Assembly (NCBI GenBank): GCA_017443515.1
Contig: JAFRXM010000061.1
Location: 1 to 64,000 of the forward strand
Direction: 5' to 3'
DNA length: 64,000 nucleotides
Source: Bacillota bacterium
Lineage (GTDB): Bacteria; Bacillota; Clostridia; Peptostreptococcales; Anaerovoracaceae
In this document: positions 8,585-15,949 of the stretch, in pieces
Numbering within the stretch: the stretch's first letter is position 1
Layout: each line of letters starts with the position of its first letter
Translations under genes and position numbers: made by a program
The notes under the pieces: model-generated
Database searches by the model: none
What the model saw: the letters and a program-made list of their open reading frames with translations, nothing else
What the model was told of the DNA's origin: nothing

Positions 8585-8941
8585 ATGTACGCAGTAATCG
8601 AGACCGGCGGTAAGCAGTATCGCGTTACCGAGGGCGACGTCATCAACGTCGAAAAGCTGGATGCAGAAGTCGGCAAGACTCTCACCATCAAAGAAGTCCT
8701 CATACTTGAGAAGGACGATGAGACAGTAGTAGGTGCTCCCTACGTCACCGGCGCCAGCGTAAAGGCAGAAGTTGTAGAGATCGGCAAGGCTAAGAAAGTC
8801 GTCATCTACAAGTACAAGGCAAAGAAGGACAGCAAGAAGAAGCAGGGCCACAGACAGCCTTACACCCAGCTGAAGATCAAGTCCATAGCAGTCAGAGCTT
8901 CAAAGAAAAAGGCCGACGAGCCTGCTGAAGCAGCAGAATAA
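8585..8941 (+). CDS. rplU: 50S ribosomal protein L21
   Basis: Large-subunit protein binding 23S rRNA. The 118-residue product starts [14 protein letters not shown], the family hallmark, and has the [11 protein letters not shown] motif near its end, followed by a short Glu/Ala/Lys-rich tail ([12 protein letters not shown]). The start at 8585 is chosen over an in-frame upstream codon because homologues begin at [12 protein letters not shown] and GGAGG lies upstream. Cotranscribed with rpmA 21 bases downstream. The Prp protease gene that usually sits between L21 and L27 in Bacillota is absent. Confidence 0.96.
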   Translation: MYAVIETGGKQYRVTEGDVINVEKLDAEVGKTLTIKEVLILEKDDETVVGAPYVTGASVKAEVVEIGKAKKVVIYKYKAKKDSKKKQGHRQPYTQLKIKSIAVRASKKKADEPAEAAE

Positions 8942-8962
8942 TCGTTCTTAGGAGGTATAGAT

Positions 8963-9223
8963 ATGGCAAGTAAAAAAGGTGTCGGTAGTTCCAAGAACGG
9001 CCGCGAAAGTGAATCCAAACGACTGGGAGTCAAGAGAGCTGACGGTCAGTTCGTAAGCGCAGGTTCCATACTCGTTCGTCAGAGGGGAACCAAGTATCAT
9101 CCCGGCAACAACGTAGGTATCGGCGGAGACGATACTCTGTTCGCAAAGGTTGATGGCACCGTCAAGTTCGAGAGAAAAGACAAGACCCGCAAGCAGGTCA
9201 GCGTCTATCCCGAAGAAGCTTAA
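8963..9223 (+). CDS. rpmA: 50S ribosomal protein L27
   Basis: Large-subunit protein whose N-terminal tail reaches the peptidyl-transferase centre. The 86 residues begin [22 protein letters not shown]. The mature-type N-terminus is encoded directly: the nine-residue LxLxxQFFA-type leader that Prp removes in most Bacillota is missing, in line with the missing prp gene. TAGGAGGTAT lies just upstream of the ATG, so a longer start is unlikely. Followed by a strong terminator. Confidence 0.97.
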   Translation: MASKKGVGSSKNGRESESKRLGVKRADGQFVSAGSILVRQRGTKYHPGNNVGIGGDDTLFAKVDGTVKFERKDKTRKQVSVYPEEA

Positions 9224-9230
9224 AACACAC

Positions 9231-9256
9231 GGCCCCCGCAAATACGGGGGCCTTTT
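9231..9256 (+). terminator. Rho-independent terminator after rpmA
   Basis: GGCCCCCG (9231-9238), loop CAAATA, CGGGGGCC (9245-9252) and TTTT. It stands only 16 bases before the obg start codon, so obg depends on read-through or on a promoter I cannot define. Confidence 0.85.
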
Positions 9257-9272
9257 CATGGTCTATTAAACT

Positions 9273-10553
9273 ATGTTCGTAGATAAAGCACAAATATTGA
9301 TCAAGTCCGGCAAGGGCGGCGACGGCGCAGTATCATTCCGCCGCGAACCATACGTCCCGCAGGGCGGTCCTGACGGCGGAAACGGAGGCAGAGGCGGAAG
9401 CGTAGTGCTCCTCGCAGACAGAAACCTGCGCACGCTCATGGACTTCCGTTACAAGCGCAAATACGAAGCCCAGCCCGGTGAGAACGGCCGCGGAAAGCAG
9501 CAGTACGGAAAAGACGCTGAAGACCTTATAATCAAGGTCCCGGTAGGCACCGTAGTCCGCGATGTAGCAAGCGGCAACATAATGGCAGACCTCAAGGAGG
9601 ACGGCCAGCGTTTTGTTGCGGCAAAAGGCGGAAAAGGCGGAAAAGGCAACGTCTGGTTCAAGAACTCCGTGCGCCAGGCGCCTAACTTCGCGGAAGCCGG
9701 AGGTTTTTCCGTTGAAAGAACAATAGAACTTGAGCTTAAACTGATAGCGGACGTGGGCCTCGTCGGCTACCCGAACGTCGGCAAATCCACGCTTCTTTCG
9801 GTAAGCACTTCAGCTAACCCAAAGATCGCAAACTACCATTTCACCACGCTTACGCCTAATCTGGGTGTCGTAACGCTTTACGACCAGAGCTTCATCATGG
9901 CAGACATCCCCGGCCTTATAGAAGGAGCGTCCGAAGGAATGGGGCTGGGCCTTGATTTCCTCAAGCACATCGAAAGGACACGCGTTCTTATCCACATAGT
10001 AGACGTGTCCGGCTCAGAGGGAAGGGACCCCGTAGAGGACTTCGAGAAGATCAACGCCGAGCTTAAGAACTACAGCGAAAAACTCGCTCAAAAGCCCATG
10101 CTCGTAGCGGCGAACAAGATGGACATGGCAGAAGAGGAGACCTACGAAAGGTTCAAAACTTACGTAGAGGGAAAAGGGTACCAGGTCTTCCCGATGTCAG
10201 CGCCAATACACGAAGGCGTAGACGAGCTTCTTCGCGCCGCGCTCAGCACGCTCAACTCGCTTCCCGAAGAGGAAGAAGAGGAGATAGTGTTCTACAACGC
10301 GCCCGACCCGGAGGACGAACCCGATTTCCGCGACATCAACATCTCCCAGGACGAGAATGGCACCTTCGTCCTTACAGGAAAACAGCTGCGCAAGATCTTC
10401 GATTCAACGAACTTCAACGATACCGGATCCCTGCGCTACCTGTATAAATACATAGAAAACAAGGGCATCATGGACGAACTGATGGAAATGGGCCTTGAAG
10501 ACGGAGATACAATAAAAGTCTTCGACTACGAATTCGAATTCTATGAGGATTGA
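9273..10553 (+). CDS. obgE: GTPase Obg/CgtA
   Basis: Essential GTPase linked to 50S subunit assembly and stress signalling. The 426 residues comprise the glycine-rich Obg fold (about 1-158; GGPDGGNGGRGGSVV), the G domain with G1 GYPNVGKST (about 165-173), G3 DIPGLIEGA and G4 NKMD, and a C-terminal OCT domain. No clear Shine-Dalgarno sequence precedes its ATG, and the rpmA terminator lies directly upstream. The stop overlaps the start of the next radical-SAM gene by 11 bases. Confidence 0.96.
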   Translation: MFVDKAQILIKSGKGGDGAVSFRREPYVPQGGPDGGNGGRGGSVVLLADRNLRTLMDFRYKRKYEAQPGENGRGKQQYGKDAEDLIIKVPVGTVVRDVASGNIMADLKEDGQRFVAAKGGKGGKGNVWFKNSVRQAPNFAEAGGFSVERTIELELKLIADVGLVGYPNVGKSTLLSVSTSANPKIANYHFTTLTPNLGVVTLYDQSFIMADIPGLIEGASEGMGLGLDFLKHIERTRVLIHIVDVSGSEGRDPVEDFEKINAELKNYSEKLAQKPMLVAANKMDMAEEETYERFKTYVEGKGYQVFPMSAPIHEGVDELLRAALSTLNSLPEEEEEEIVFYNAPDPEDEPDFRDINISQDENGTFVLTGKQLRKIFDSTNFNDTGSLRYLYKYIENKGIMDELMEMGLEDGDTIKVFDYEFEFYED

Positions 10554-12408
10554 CAGATATAAAGTTCAGGAGATACTTGACAGCCTCCTGAACAAAGTAG
10601 AAAAGCCGGCGGCATATATAGGCGGCGAGCCCAATCAGATATGCAAGGAGGATGGGAGTTTTTCCGTCCGCCTGGCTTTTTGTTTCCCGGATACTTACGA
10701 GATAGGCATGTCATGGAACGGCATGCCTATTCTTTATCACCTTGTGAACAGTACTTGCCACACTTTCATGGAACGCGTCTTCGCACCCAGAGTCGACATG
10801 CAGGAGCAGATGAGAGCCGCAGGCCTTCCTCTTTATACTCTTGAGAGCAAGACTCCCGTGGCGCAGGCAGACATAGTCGGTTTTACGCTGCAGTACGAGA
10901 TGTGCTATACGAACGTGCTAAGCATGATGGATCTTGCGGGAATACCGCTTCTTTCAAAAGACAGGGGAGAAGAATGGCCTCTTGTGATAGCAGGCGGCCC
11001 CTGCGCTTTCAACGCGGAACCTCTGGCGGACTTTTTTGACGCAGTCCTGGTAGGCGACGGCGAGGAGCTTCTTCCAGAATTCTGCAGAGTCTTTTCGGAG
11101 TGCAAAAAAGCCGGCTTAACGAAAAAACAGACGCTTGATAAGCTGCAGAGACTTCAGGGCGTCTATATACCCTCGAGCTACAGTCCTGTTTACGACGAAG
11201 ATGGAAGCTTCATCAAATACGAAAAGCTGGATCCAAATGCTCCGGACCGCGTTCTCCGTGCTTTCCTGAAAGACATGAACAGCGTGGATTACCCCACGAA
11301 CAACATCGTTCCACTCATAGAAGTTGTACACGACAGGGCAGTCTGCGAGCTTTTCCGCGGCTGCACGAGGGGCTGCAGGTTCTGCCAGGCAGGCATGCTC
11401 TATAGACCCGTTCGCGAACGCAGTATGGAGGAGAACCTGCGCATAGCCAGGGAACAGATAGAAAACAGCGGGCACAGCGAGCTGTCGCTGCTTTCGCTTT
11501 CCACCTCGGATTACACTCAGTTCGAACCGCTCGTCGAGAAGCTTCTGCCTTACTGCAAGTCCAGGAGCGTAGCGATCTCTCTGCCATCTCTTCGGCTCGA
11601 CAACTTCAGCTTCAAGGTGCTGGACGAGATACAGGGCATAAGAAAGACCGGGCTCACATTTGCGCCTGAGGCCGGCACGCAGCGCCTTCGCGACGTGATA
11701 AACAAGAACATAACAGAAAAAGACATCCTCGGAGCTCTGGACAAAGCGATAGACCTGGGCTGGAACTCCGTCAAACTCTACTTCATGATAGGCCACCCCA
11801 CGGAAACTGACGAGGACCTGGACGGCATAGCCGACCTTGCAAGGAAGATCATGGACCTGGCCCGCGAAAAGAACGGCGGAAACAGGGGGCGCTTCTCGGT
11901 ATCTGTTTCAGTAGCCAATTTCGTGCCCAAGCCGTTTACACCTTTCCAGTGGGTGCCCCAGGACAGCCCCAGAGAGTTCGAGCGCAAGCACATGTACCTC
12001 ATGAACCGCATAAGGCCGATCAAAGGCGTAACTCTTCATTACCACGAGAGCTTCGTAAGCACGCTTGAAGCCATACTTGCCCGCGGCGACAGAAGGCTTT
12101 GCGTTGCGATTCAAAGAGCCTTTGAACTGGGCTGCCGCTTCGACTCCTGGACAGAGCATTTCAACGAAAAGGCCTGGAAGCAGGCTCTTTCCGAGACCGG
12201 CATAGATGAGAACTACCATGCCCTGAAAGGCCTTGCTCCCGGCGCTGCGCTTCCCTGGAACATCATAGACAGCGGAATAGACGATACTTACCTGATGTCA
12301 GAATACGAAAGATCGCAGAAAGCAGCCACCACACCAGACTGCAGGCTGGGCTGCAACGGCTGCGGCATAAATGCTCACACGGACTGCCCGTGCGGAGGCA
12401 TACTATGA
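10543..12408 (+). CDS. Radical SAM protein of the TIGR03960 type (function unknown)
   Basis: A 621-residue protein with an N-terminal region resembling a B12-binding fold (about 1-230), then a radical-SAM core with the cluster motif CTRGCRFCQAG near residues 275-285. A cysteine-rich C-terminus (CRLGCNGCG, then DCPCGGIL) may bind a further metal cluster. The pairing with a DUF2344 protein matches the TIGR03960/TIGR03936 couple widespread in Clostridia, cyanobacteria and other groups, often beside obg, L21/L27 and RNase G. No substrate is known to me. It overlaps obg at its start and the DUF2344 gene at its stop (ATGA), implying coupled translation. Confidence 0.85.
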   Translation: MRIDRYKVQEILDSLLNKVEKPAAYIGGEPNQICKEDGSFSVRLAFCFPDTYEIGMSWNGMPILYHLVNSTCHTFMERVFAPRVDMQEQMRAAGLPLYTLESKTPVAQADIVGFTLQYEMCYTNVLSMMDLAGIPLLSKDRGEEWPLVIAGGPCAFNAEPLADFFDAVLVGDGEELLPEFCRVFSECKKAGLTKKQTLDKLQRLQGVYIPSSYSPVYDEDGSFIKYEKLDPNAPDRVLRAFLKDMNSVDYPTNNIVPLIEVVHDRAVCELFRGCTRGCRFCQAGMLYRPVRERSMEENLRIAREQIENSGHSELSLLSLSTSDYTQFEPLVEKLLPYCKSRSVAISLPSLRLDNFSFKVLDEIQGIRKTGLTFAPEAGTQRLRDVINKNITEKDILGALDKAIDLGWNSVKLYFMIGHPTETDEDLDGIADLARKIMDLAREKNGGNRGRFSVSVSVANFVPKPFTPFQWVPQDSPREFERKHMYLMNRIRPIKGVTLHYHESFVSTLEAILARGDRRLCVAIQRAFELGCRFDSWTEHFNEKAWKQALSETGIDENYHALKGLAPGAALPWNIIDSGIDDTYLMSEYERSQKAATTPDCRLGCNGCGINAHTDCPCGGIL

Positions 12409-13106
12409 ACAGATATGTGCTAAGATTCTGCAAGTACGGAAACATGCGCTTCCTGTCCCACCTTGACCTGGGAAGGCTTTTTAAGCGCGCCGTGCGCAGG
12501 GCAAACGTGAAGATCGCATTCTCCAACGGATACAACCCTCACGAACTCATGAACATAGTCCAGCCTCTGTCCCTGGGGTACGAGAGCGACAGCGAATATC
12601 TTGAGATAGATACTCTCATACCTTACGACCCCGATACTCTTGCCCAAAGCCTGTGCCAGGTGCTGCCGGAAGGCATCAGATTCACCGCCTGCCGCGAGGA
12701 AGAGCGCACGTCGAAGAATCTGTCGTTCTACACTCAAAGAGCGCTGTATGAGGCGTTTTTCCCGCTTACAGAAGCAGATGCCGAAAAGGCAGACATGCAG
12801 GGATTTATGGACCAGGAACGCGTCATAATAATCAAGCGCGACAAGAAAACAAAGAAACCTGTCGAAAAAGATATCAAAGACTGGATCTATTCGTTTACAA
12901 TAAAAGATATATCGGAAGGGCAGTGCAGAGCGGATATGTCGCTTCGCTGCGCGAGCAACGAGACGGCAAACCCGGGCAAGCTGCTCGAAAGCTTCTTCGG
13001 TTTTTGCGGTATTTCCACAAAAATAGAAGACTGCAGGATCACAAGAAAAGACATTCTGGCACTGAACGGGGAAGGACAGCTGGTGAGCGCTTATGAGGCA
13101 AGATAG
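12405..13106 (+). CDS. DUF2344 / TIGR03936 radical-SAM-linked protein
   Basis: A 233-residue partner of the preceding radical-SAM protein. The N-terminal motif RFCKYGNMRFLSHLDL followed by RAVRRANVKIAFSNGYNPH is diagnostic for the family. Function unknown; in some genomes it is fused to the radical-SAM protein, which suggests one complex. ATG at 12405 overlaps the preceding stop and has GGAGG seven bases upstream. It overlaps the next gene by 14 bases. Confidence 0.85.
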   Translation: MNRYVLRFCKYGNMRFLSHLDLGRLFKRAVRRANVKIAFSNGYNPHELMNIVQPLSLGYESDSEYLEIDTLIPYDPDTLAQSLCQVLPEGIRFTACREEERTSKNLSFYTQRALYEAFFPLTEADAEKADMQGFMDQERVIIIKRDKKTKKPVEKDIKDWIYSFTIKDISEGQCRADMSLRCASNETANPGKLLESFFGFCGISTKIEDCRITRKDILALNGEGQLVSAYEAR

Positions 13107-14259
13107 AAGCAGGAAGAGCAGTTCAGACAAAAAACTTGCGCTCTGGATCGGTACTGTCATCGTGTCAATACTGCTGATAATAGTTGGGCACGCCGCTGCG
13201 TCAAAGGGCCTTAACATCTTTGATCATCCAGAAAGCGATGTAAGGGCTAAAGTCACGGAACTGGTGCGCCTGGTAAACGAAGTCCACGAGGATGCAGGAT
13301 ATTCTTCGGAGACACTATATTTCAACGCGAAGATATTGCGCGGCGCTCATAAAGGCGAAACAGTCCTGGTCTACCAGCAGCAGGACAACTATATGGATAC
13401 AGGCGAGCGCTTCGTCAAAGTCGGGGATACTATACTTATAGCCGAGGACGAGATAAACGAAGAGGCCAAGTGGACTTTCGGAAGCTATATGCGCTTCGAC
13501 TATATGATAGTCCTGGGCATCGTATTTATTCTGCTGCTGATATTATTCGGCAGGGGAAAGGGCATCAGCACTGTCGTGTCGCTGGCGCTTACCTGCCTTG
13601 CGGTGTTCTGCGTGTTCCTCCCGGCTATACTTTCCGGCGCCAACGTCTACCTGATGACTGTGCTGATCTGCGTATTTACTATAGTGATGACGCTGCTTCT
13701 CACCAACGGAGCTACGGCAAAGTCATTCAACACCATGCTCGGCTGCGGCAGCGGAGTCCTTATGGCTGCGCTTCTTACTGTCCTGTTCGACAAACTGATG
13801 CATCTGACAGGTGTAATAGACGAGCACTCGATATATCTTCAGGTCATGAACGACCAGGGCAGCTCTATAGATCTGAACGGCCTGATCTTCGCCATGATAA
13901 CCATAGGCGCCATGGGCGCTGTGATGGACGTTGCGATGGATATAGCCTCGTCTCTTTACGAAGTCCACAGGCATGCGCCTGACATCAGCTTTACAGAGCT
14001 TTTCAAAAGCGGCATGAATATAGGCCGCGACGTGATGGGAACTATGGCCAACACTCTGGTGCTTGCGTATATAGGAAGCAACCTCTGCGCCATACTCCTT
14101 AGAGTCTCCTACGCAAGTTCGCTTACCATGCTGCTCAACACAGAAAGCATTACAGTAGAAGTGCTGCAGGCCCTCATAGGAAGCATGGGGATACTGCTTA
14201 CCATACCGCTTACAACGCTCGTGTGCTGCACAAGGTATACAGGCAGAAAAATGGCTTGA
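13093..14259 (+). CDS. YibE/F-like multi-pass membrane protein
   Basis: A 388-residue integral membrane protein. A short N-terminal membrane anchor (about 17-38) is followed by an extracytoplasmic region of about 100 residues and then seven or so membrane helices (FDYMIVLGIVFILLLILF onward). The sequence GAMGAVMDVAMDIASSLYEV is a strong mark of the YibE/YibF family. Its function is unknown; a transport role is sometimes proposed. The overlap with the DUF2344 gene places it in the obg/radical-SAM operon, an unusual neighbour for it. Confidence 0.8.
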   Translation: MRQDRSRKSSSDKKLALWIGTVIVSILLIIVGHAAASKGLNIFDHPESDVRAKVTELVRLVNEVHEDAGYSSETLYFNAKILRGAHKGETVLVYQQQDNYMDTGERFVKVGDTILIAEDEINEEAKWTFGSYMRFDYMIVLGIVFILLLILFGRGKGISTVVSLALTCLAVFCVFLPAILSGANVYLMTVLICVFTIVMTLLLTNGATAKSFNTMLGCGSGVLMAALLTVLFDKLMHLTGVIDEHSIYLQVMNDQGSSIDLNGLIFAMITIGAMGAVMDVAMDIASSLYEVHRHAPDISFTELFKSGMNIGRDVMGTMANTLVLAYIGSNLCAILLRVSYASSLTMLLNTESITVEVLQALIGSMGILLTIPLTTLVCCTRYTGRKMA

Positions 14260-14315
14260 CTTCCATATATTGTATGTGATAGACTTTGCTGGCGGGGGAA
14301 GCTTTAGGTAGAGCC

Positions 14316-14675
14316 ATGAAGCTTCAGACAGTAAAGAACATCATAATAGGGGCAGTGTGCGCAGCGCTTGCCGCAGGCAATATATATCAGTATGCGCGCG
14401 TCCCGGAGGACCGTACACAGAACATAGTTTTCTATGAGGCAGAACCTTCTTCAGGTATCTTCGAAGAGCGGGAACTTCCCGGTCTTATAGACTTAAACAG
14501 CGCAACAAAGGACGAACTGGAATCGCTCCCCGGCATAGGTCCGGTAAAAGCACGGGCGATAATAGAATACAGGAAGGCATACGGCGGCTTTGTCGCTGCC
14601 GAAGAGATAATGGAAGTCCGCGGAATAGGGCAGTCCACATACGATAAAATCAAAGACAGGATAACGGTAAACTGA
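14316..14675 (+). CDS. ComEA-like helix-hairpin-helix protein
   Basis: A 119-residue protein with an N-terminal membrane anchor (about 6-24) and a C-terminal double helix-hairpin-helix DNA-binding domain (DLNSATKDELESLPGIG, ARAIIEYR, IMEVRGIG). This is the ComEA competence-receptor architecture, but the SLBB domain that usually sits between anchor and HhH is missing, and no comEB or comEC gene is near. The ATG at 14316 is chosen over an in-frame TTG at 14286. It could bind incoming DNA at the cell surface or have another anchoring role. The stop overlaps the next start. Confidence 0.75.
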   Translation: MKLQTVKNIIIGAVCAALAAGNIYQYARVPEDRTQNIVFYEAEPSSGIFEERELPGLIDLNSATKDELESLPGIGPVKARAIIEYRKAYGGFVAAEEIMEVRGIGQSTYDKIKDRITVN

Positions 14676-14878
14676 TGGAACAGAAAAAGATCGACAGGAT
14701 AAACGAACTGGCCCGCAAGAAGAAGGGCGTCGGGCTCACAGAAACAGAGCTTGCGGAACAGAAGGTGCTCTACAAGGAGTTCCTCATCGAGTTCCGCGCG
14801 CGCTTTAAGGCCCAGCTCGAATGCATAGAGATCGTAGAACCTAATGACCCCAGGCTCAAAAACCAGTATAAGCAGTAG
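14675..14878 (+). CDS. DUF896 (YnzC-like) small protein
   Basis: A 67-residue helical protein with the DUF896 signature: RINELARKKKGVGLTETELAEQ, then YLxxFR-like YKEFLIEFRARFKAQL, and a C-terminal VEPNDPRLKN stretch. The family has unknown function. In Bacillus subtilis its member YnzC belongs to the SOS operon yneA-yneB-ynzC; here it is uncoupled from yneA, which sits 8 kb away. Its start overlaps the comEA-like stop (TGATG-type junction). Confidence 0.88.
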   Translation: MEQKKIDRINELARKKKGVGLTETELAEQKVLYKEFLIEFRARFKAQLECIEIVEPNDPRLKNQYKQ

Positions 14879-14892
14879 ATCAACGATGCGGG

Positions 14893-15843
14893 ATGGATAA
14901 ACACAGCTACGACGACCACAACGACTACAGCGGAAAGCCAAAACCTTCCGGATGCGGGACGGTGTTTTTTATTATCGTGCTTCTTTATCTCGCGTACTAC
15001 TTCATATCCAACGGCGGGATAATAAAGAAACAGGAACCTGCTTACAATACCGTAGACAACAGCGCCGCGCAGCATTACAAGTCATATTACGACGGAAGTC
15101 TCGGCTCCTGTGGGGATCTTAAGGGAAAAGTCCTCATCGTTTCCGTATTCATAAGCGATAAAAACACATCCTGGGACACTGCGAACAAAGCCGACCAGGA
15201 AATGATAAACAAGACGCTGCGCGATATCAAAAGCGCCGCGGCATACCTTAAGGAACAGGCCGCAATTTACGGAAGCAACGTGGATTTCATCTACGACTGG
15301 TCCGCTTACCCGGAGCTTAAATACAGCGCGCAGTTCAAGTCCGTCGACATGGTGACAGCGGAGGGAACTTACTACAATACGCAGTCGACGTGGATCAAAA
15401 GAAACATAGATATACAGGGCCTTAAAGACAAGTTCAGTGCCGATCATGTTCTTTTCATAAACTTCTTCGACACGGCGCTCTCCAATCCCGTGCACTGCTG
15501 GAGCCTGGGCGCCTCGAGCTTCCCCGAAGGTTCTAAGGATACCTATTACATAGAGCTCATAAACCTCTTCTGCAGGTTCGAAAACTACGTCACCATGCCG
15601 TCCGTGTACGCGCACGAGATGCTGCATGCTTTCGGGGCACACGACCTGTACTACGCAAGCAGTCAGATACCGCAGAGCTATGTGGATAACCTCAACCGGA
15701 CCGGATCCCAGGATATCATGTTCACAGTCACAAGTTCGGACGAGATAACGAACTATGTTTCTCCGCTGGACGCGTACTACATAGGAATAGCGCCTGCGCC
15801 GGAAGAGGTATCGTACTGGAAGCTTTCAGCCTCCGAGCACTGA
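14893..15843 (+). CDS. Membrane-anchored putative metzincin-type metalloprotease
   Basis: A 316-residue protein with a polar N-terminus, one membrane segment (about 22-40; TVFFIIVLLYLAYYFI) and a large extracytoplasmic part. Residues 241-251 read HEMLHAFGAHD, which fits HExxHxxGxxD: two His ligands, catalytic Glu and Asp as third ligand, as in snapalysin-type metzincins. A Met-turn-like QDIM lies about 25 residues later. No database family is recognised from sequence alone, so substrate and even activity are inferred. Only a weak ribosome-binding site precedes the ATG. It follows the DUF896 gene by 14 bases and precedes the alaS promoter. Confidence 0.65.
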   Translation: MDKHSYDDHNDYSGKPKPSGCGTVFFIIVLLYLAYYFISNGGIIKKQEPAYNTVDNSAAQHYKSYYDGSLGSCGDLKGKVLIVSVFISDKNTSWDTANKADQEMINKTLRDIKSAAAYLKEQAAIYGSNVDFIYDWSAYPELKYSAQFKSVDMVTAEGTYYNTQSTWIKRNIDIQGLKDKFSADHVLFINFFDTALSNPVHCWSLGASSFPEGSKDTYYIELINLFCRFENYVTMPSVYAHEMLHAFGAHDLYYASSQIPQSYVDNLNRTGSQDIMFTVTSSDEITNYVSPLDAYYIGIAPAPEEVSYWKLSASEH

Positions 15844-15880
15844 CGGCTGGCATTTCCGGCGCATATAAGCATCCTTTTTC

Positions 15881-15909
15881 TTTACAATCTAAGTAAAATG
15901 GGATAAAAT
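15881..15909 (+). promoter_or_regulatory. Promoter of alaS
   Basis: TTTACA (15881-15886), a 17-base spacer and TAAAAT (15904-15909). The gap between the preceding gene and alaS is 106 bases, too short for a T-box, and no T-box motif is visible. Confidence 0.6.
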
Positions 15910-15949
15910 ATATAGTTAGCAAATTCTATCGAAAAGAGGTCATTTATAC

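Noticed and set aside
15844-15949. Possible T-box upstream of alaS
   Set aside because: The gap is only 106 bases and has no visible T-box sequence or specifier stem; a simple promoter explains it.
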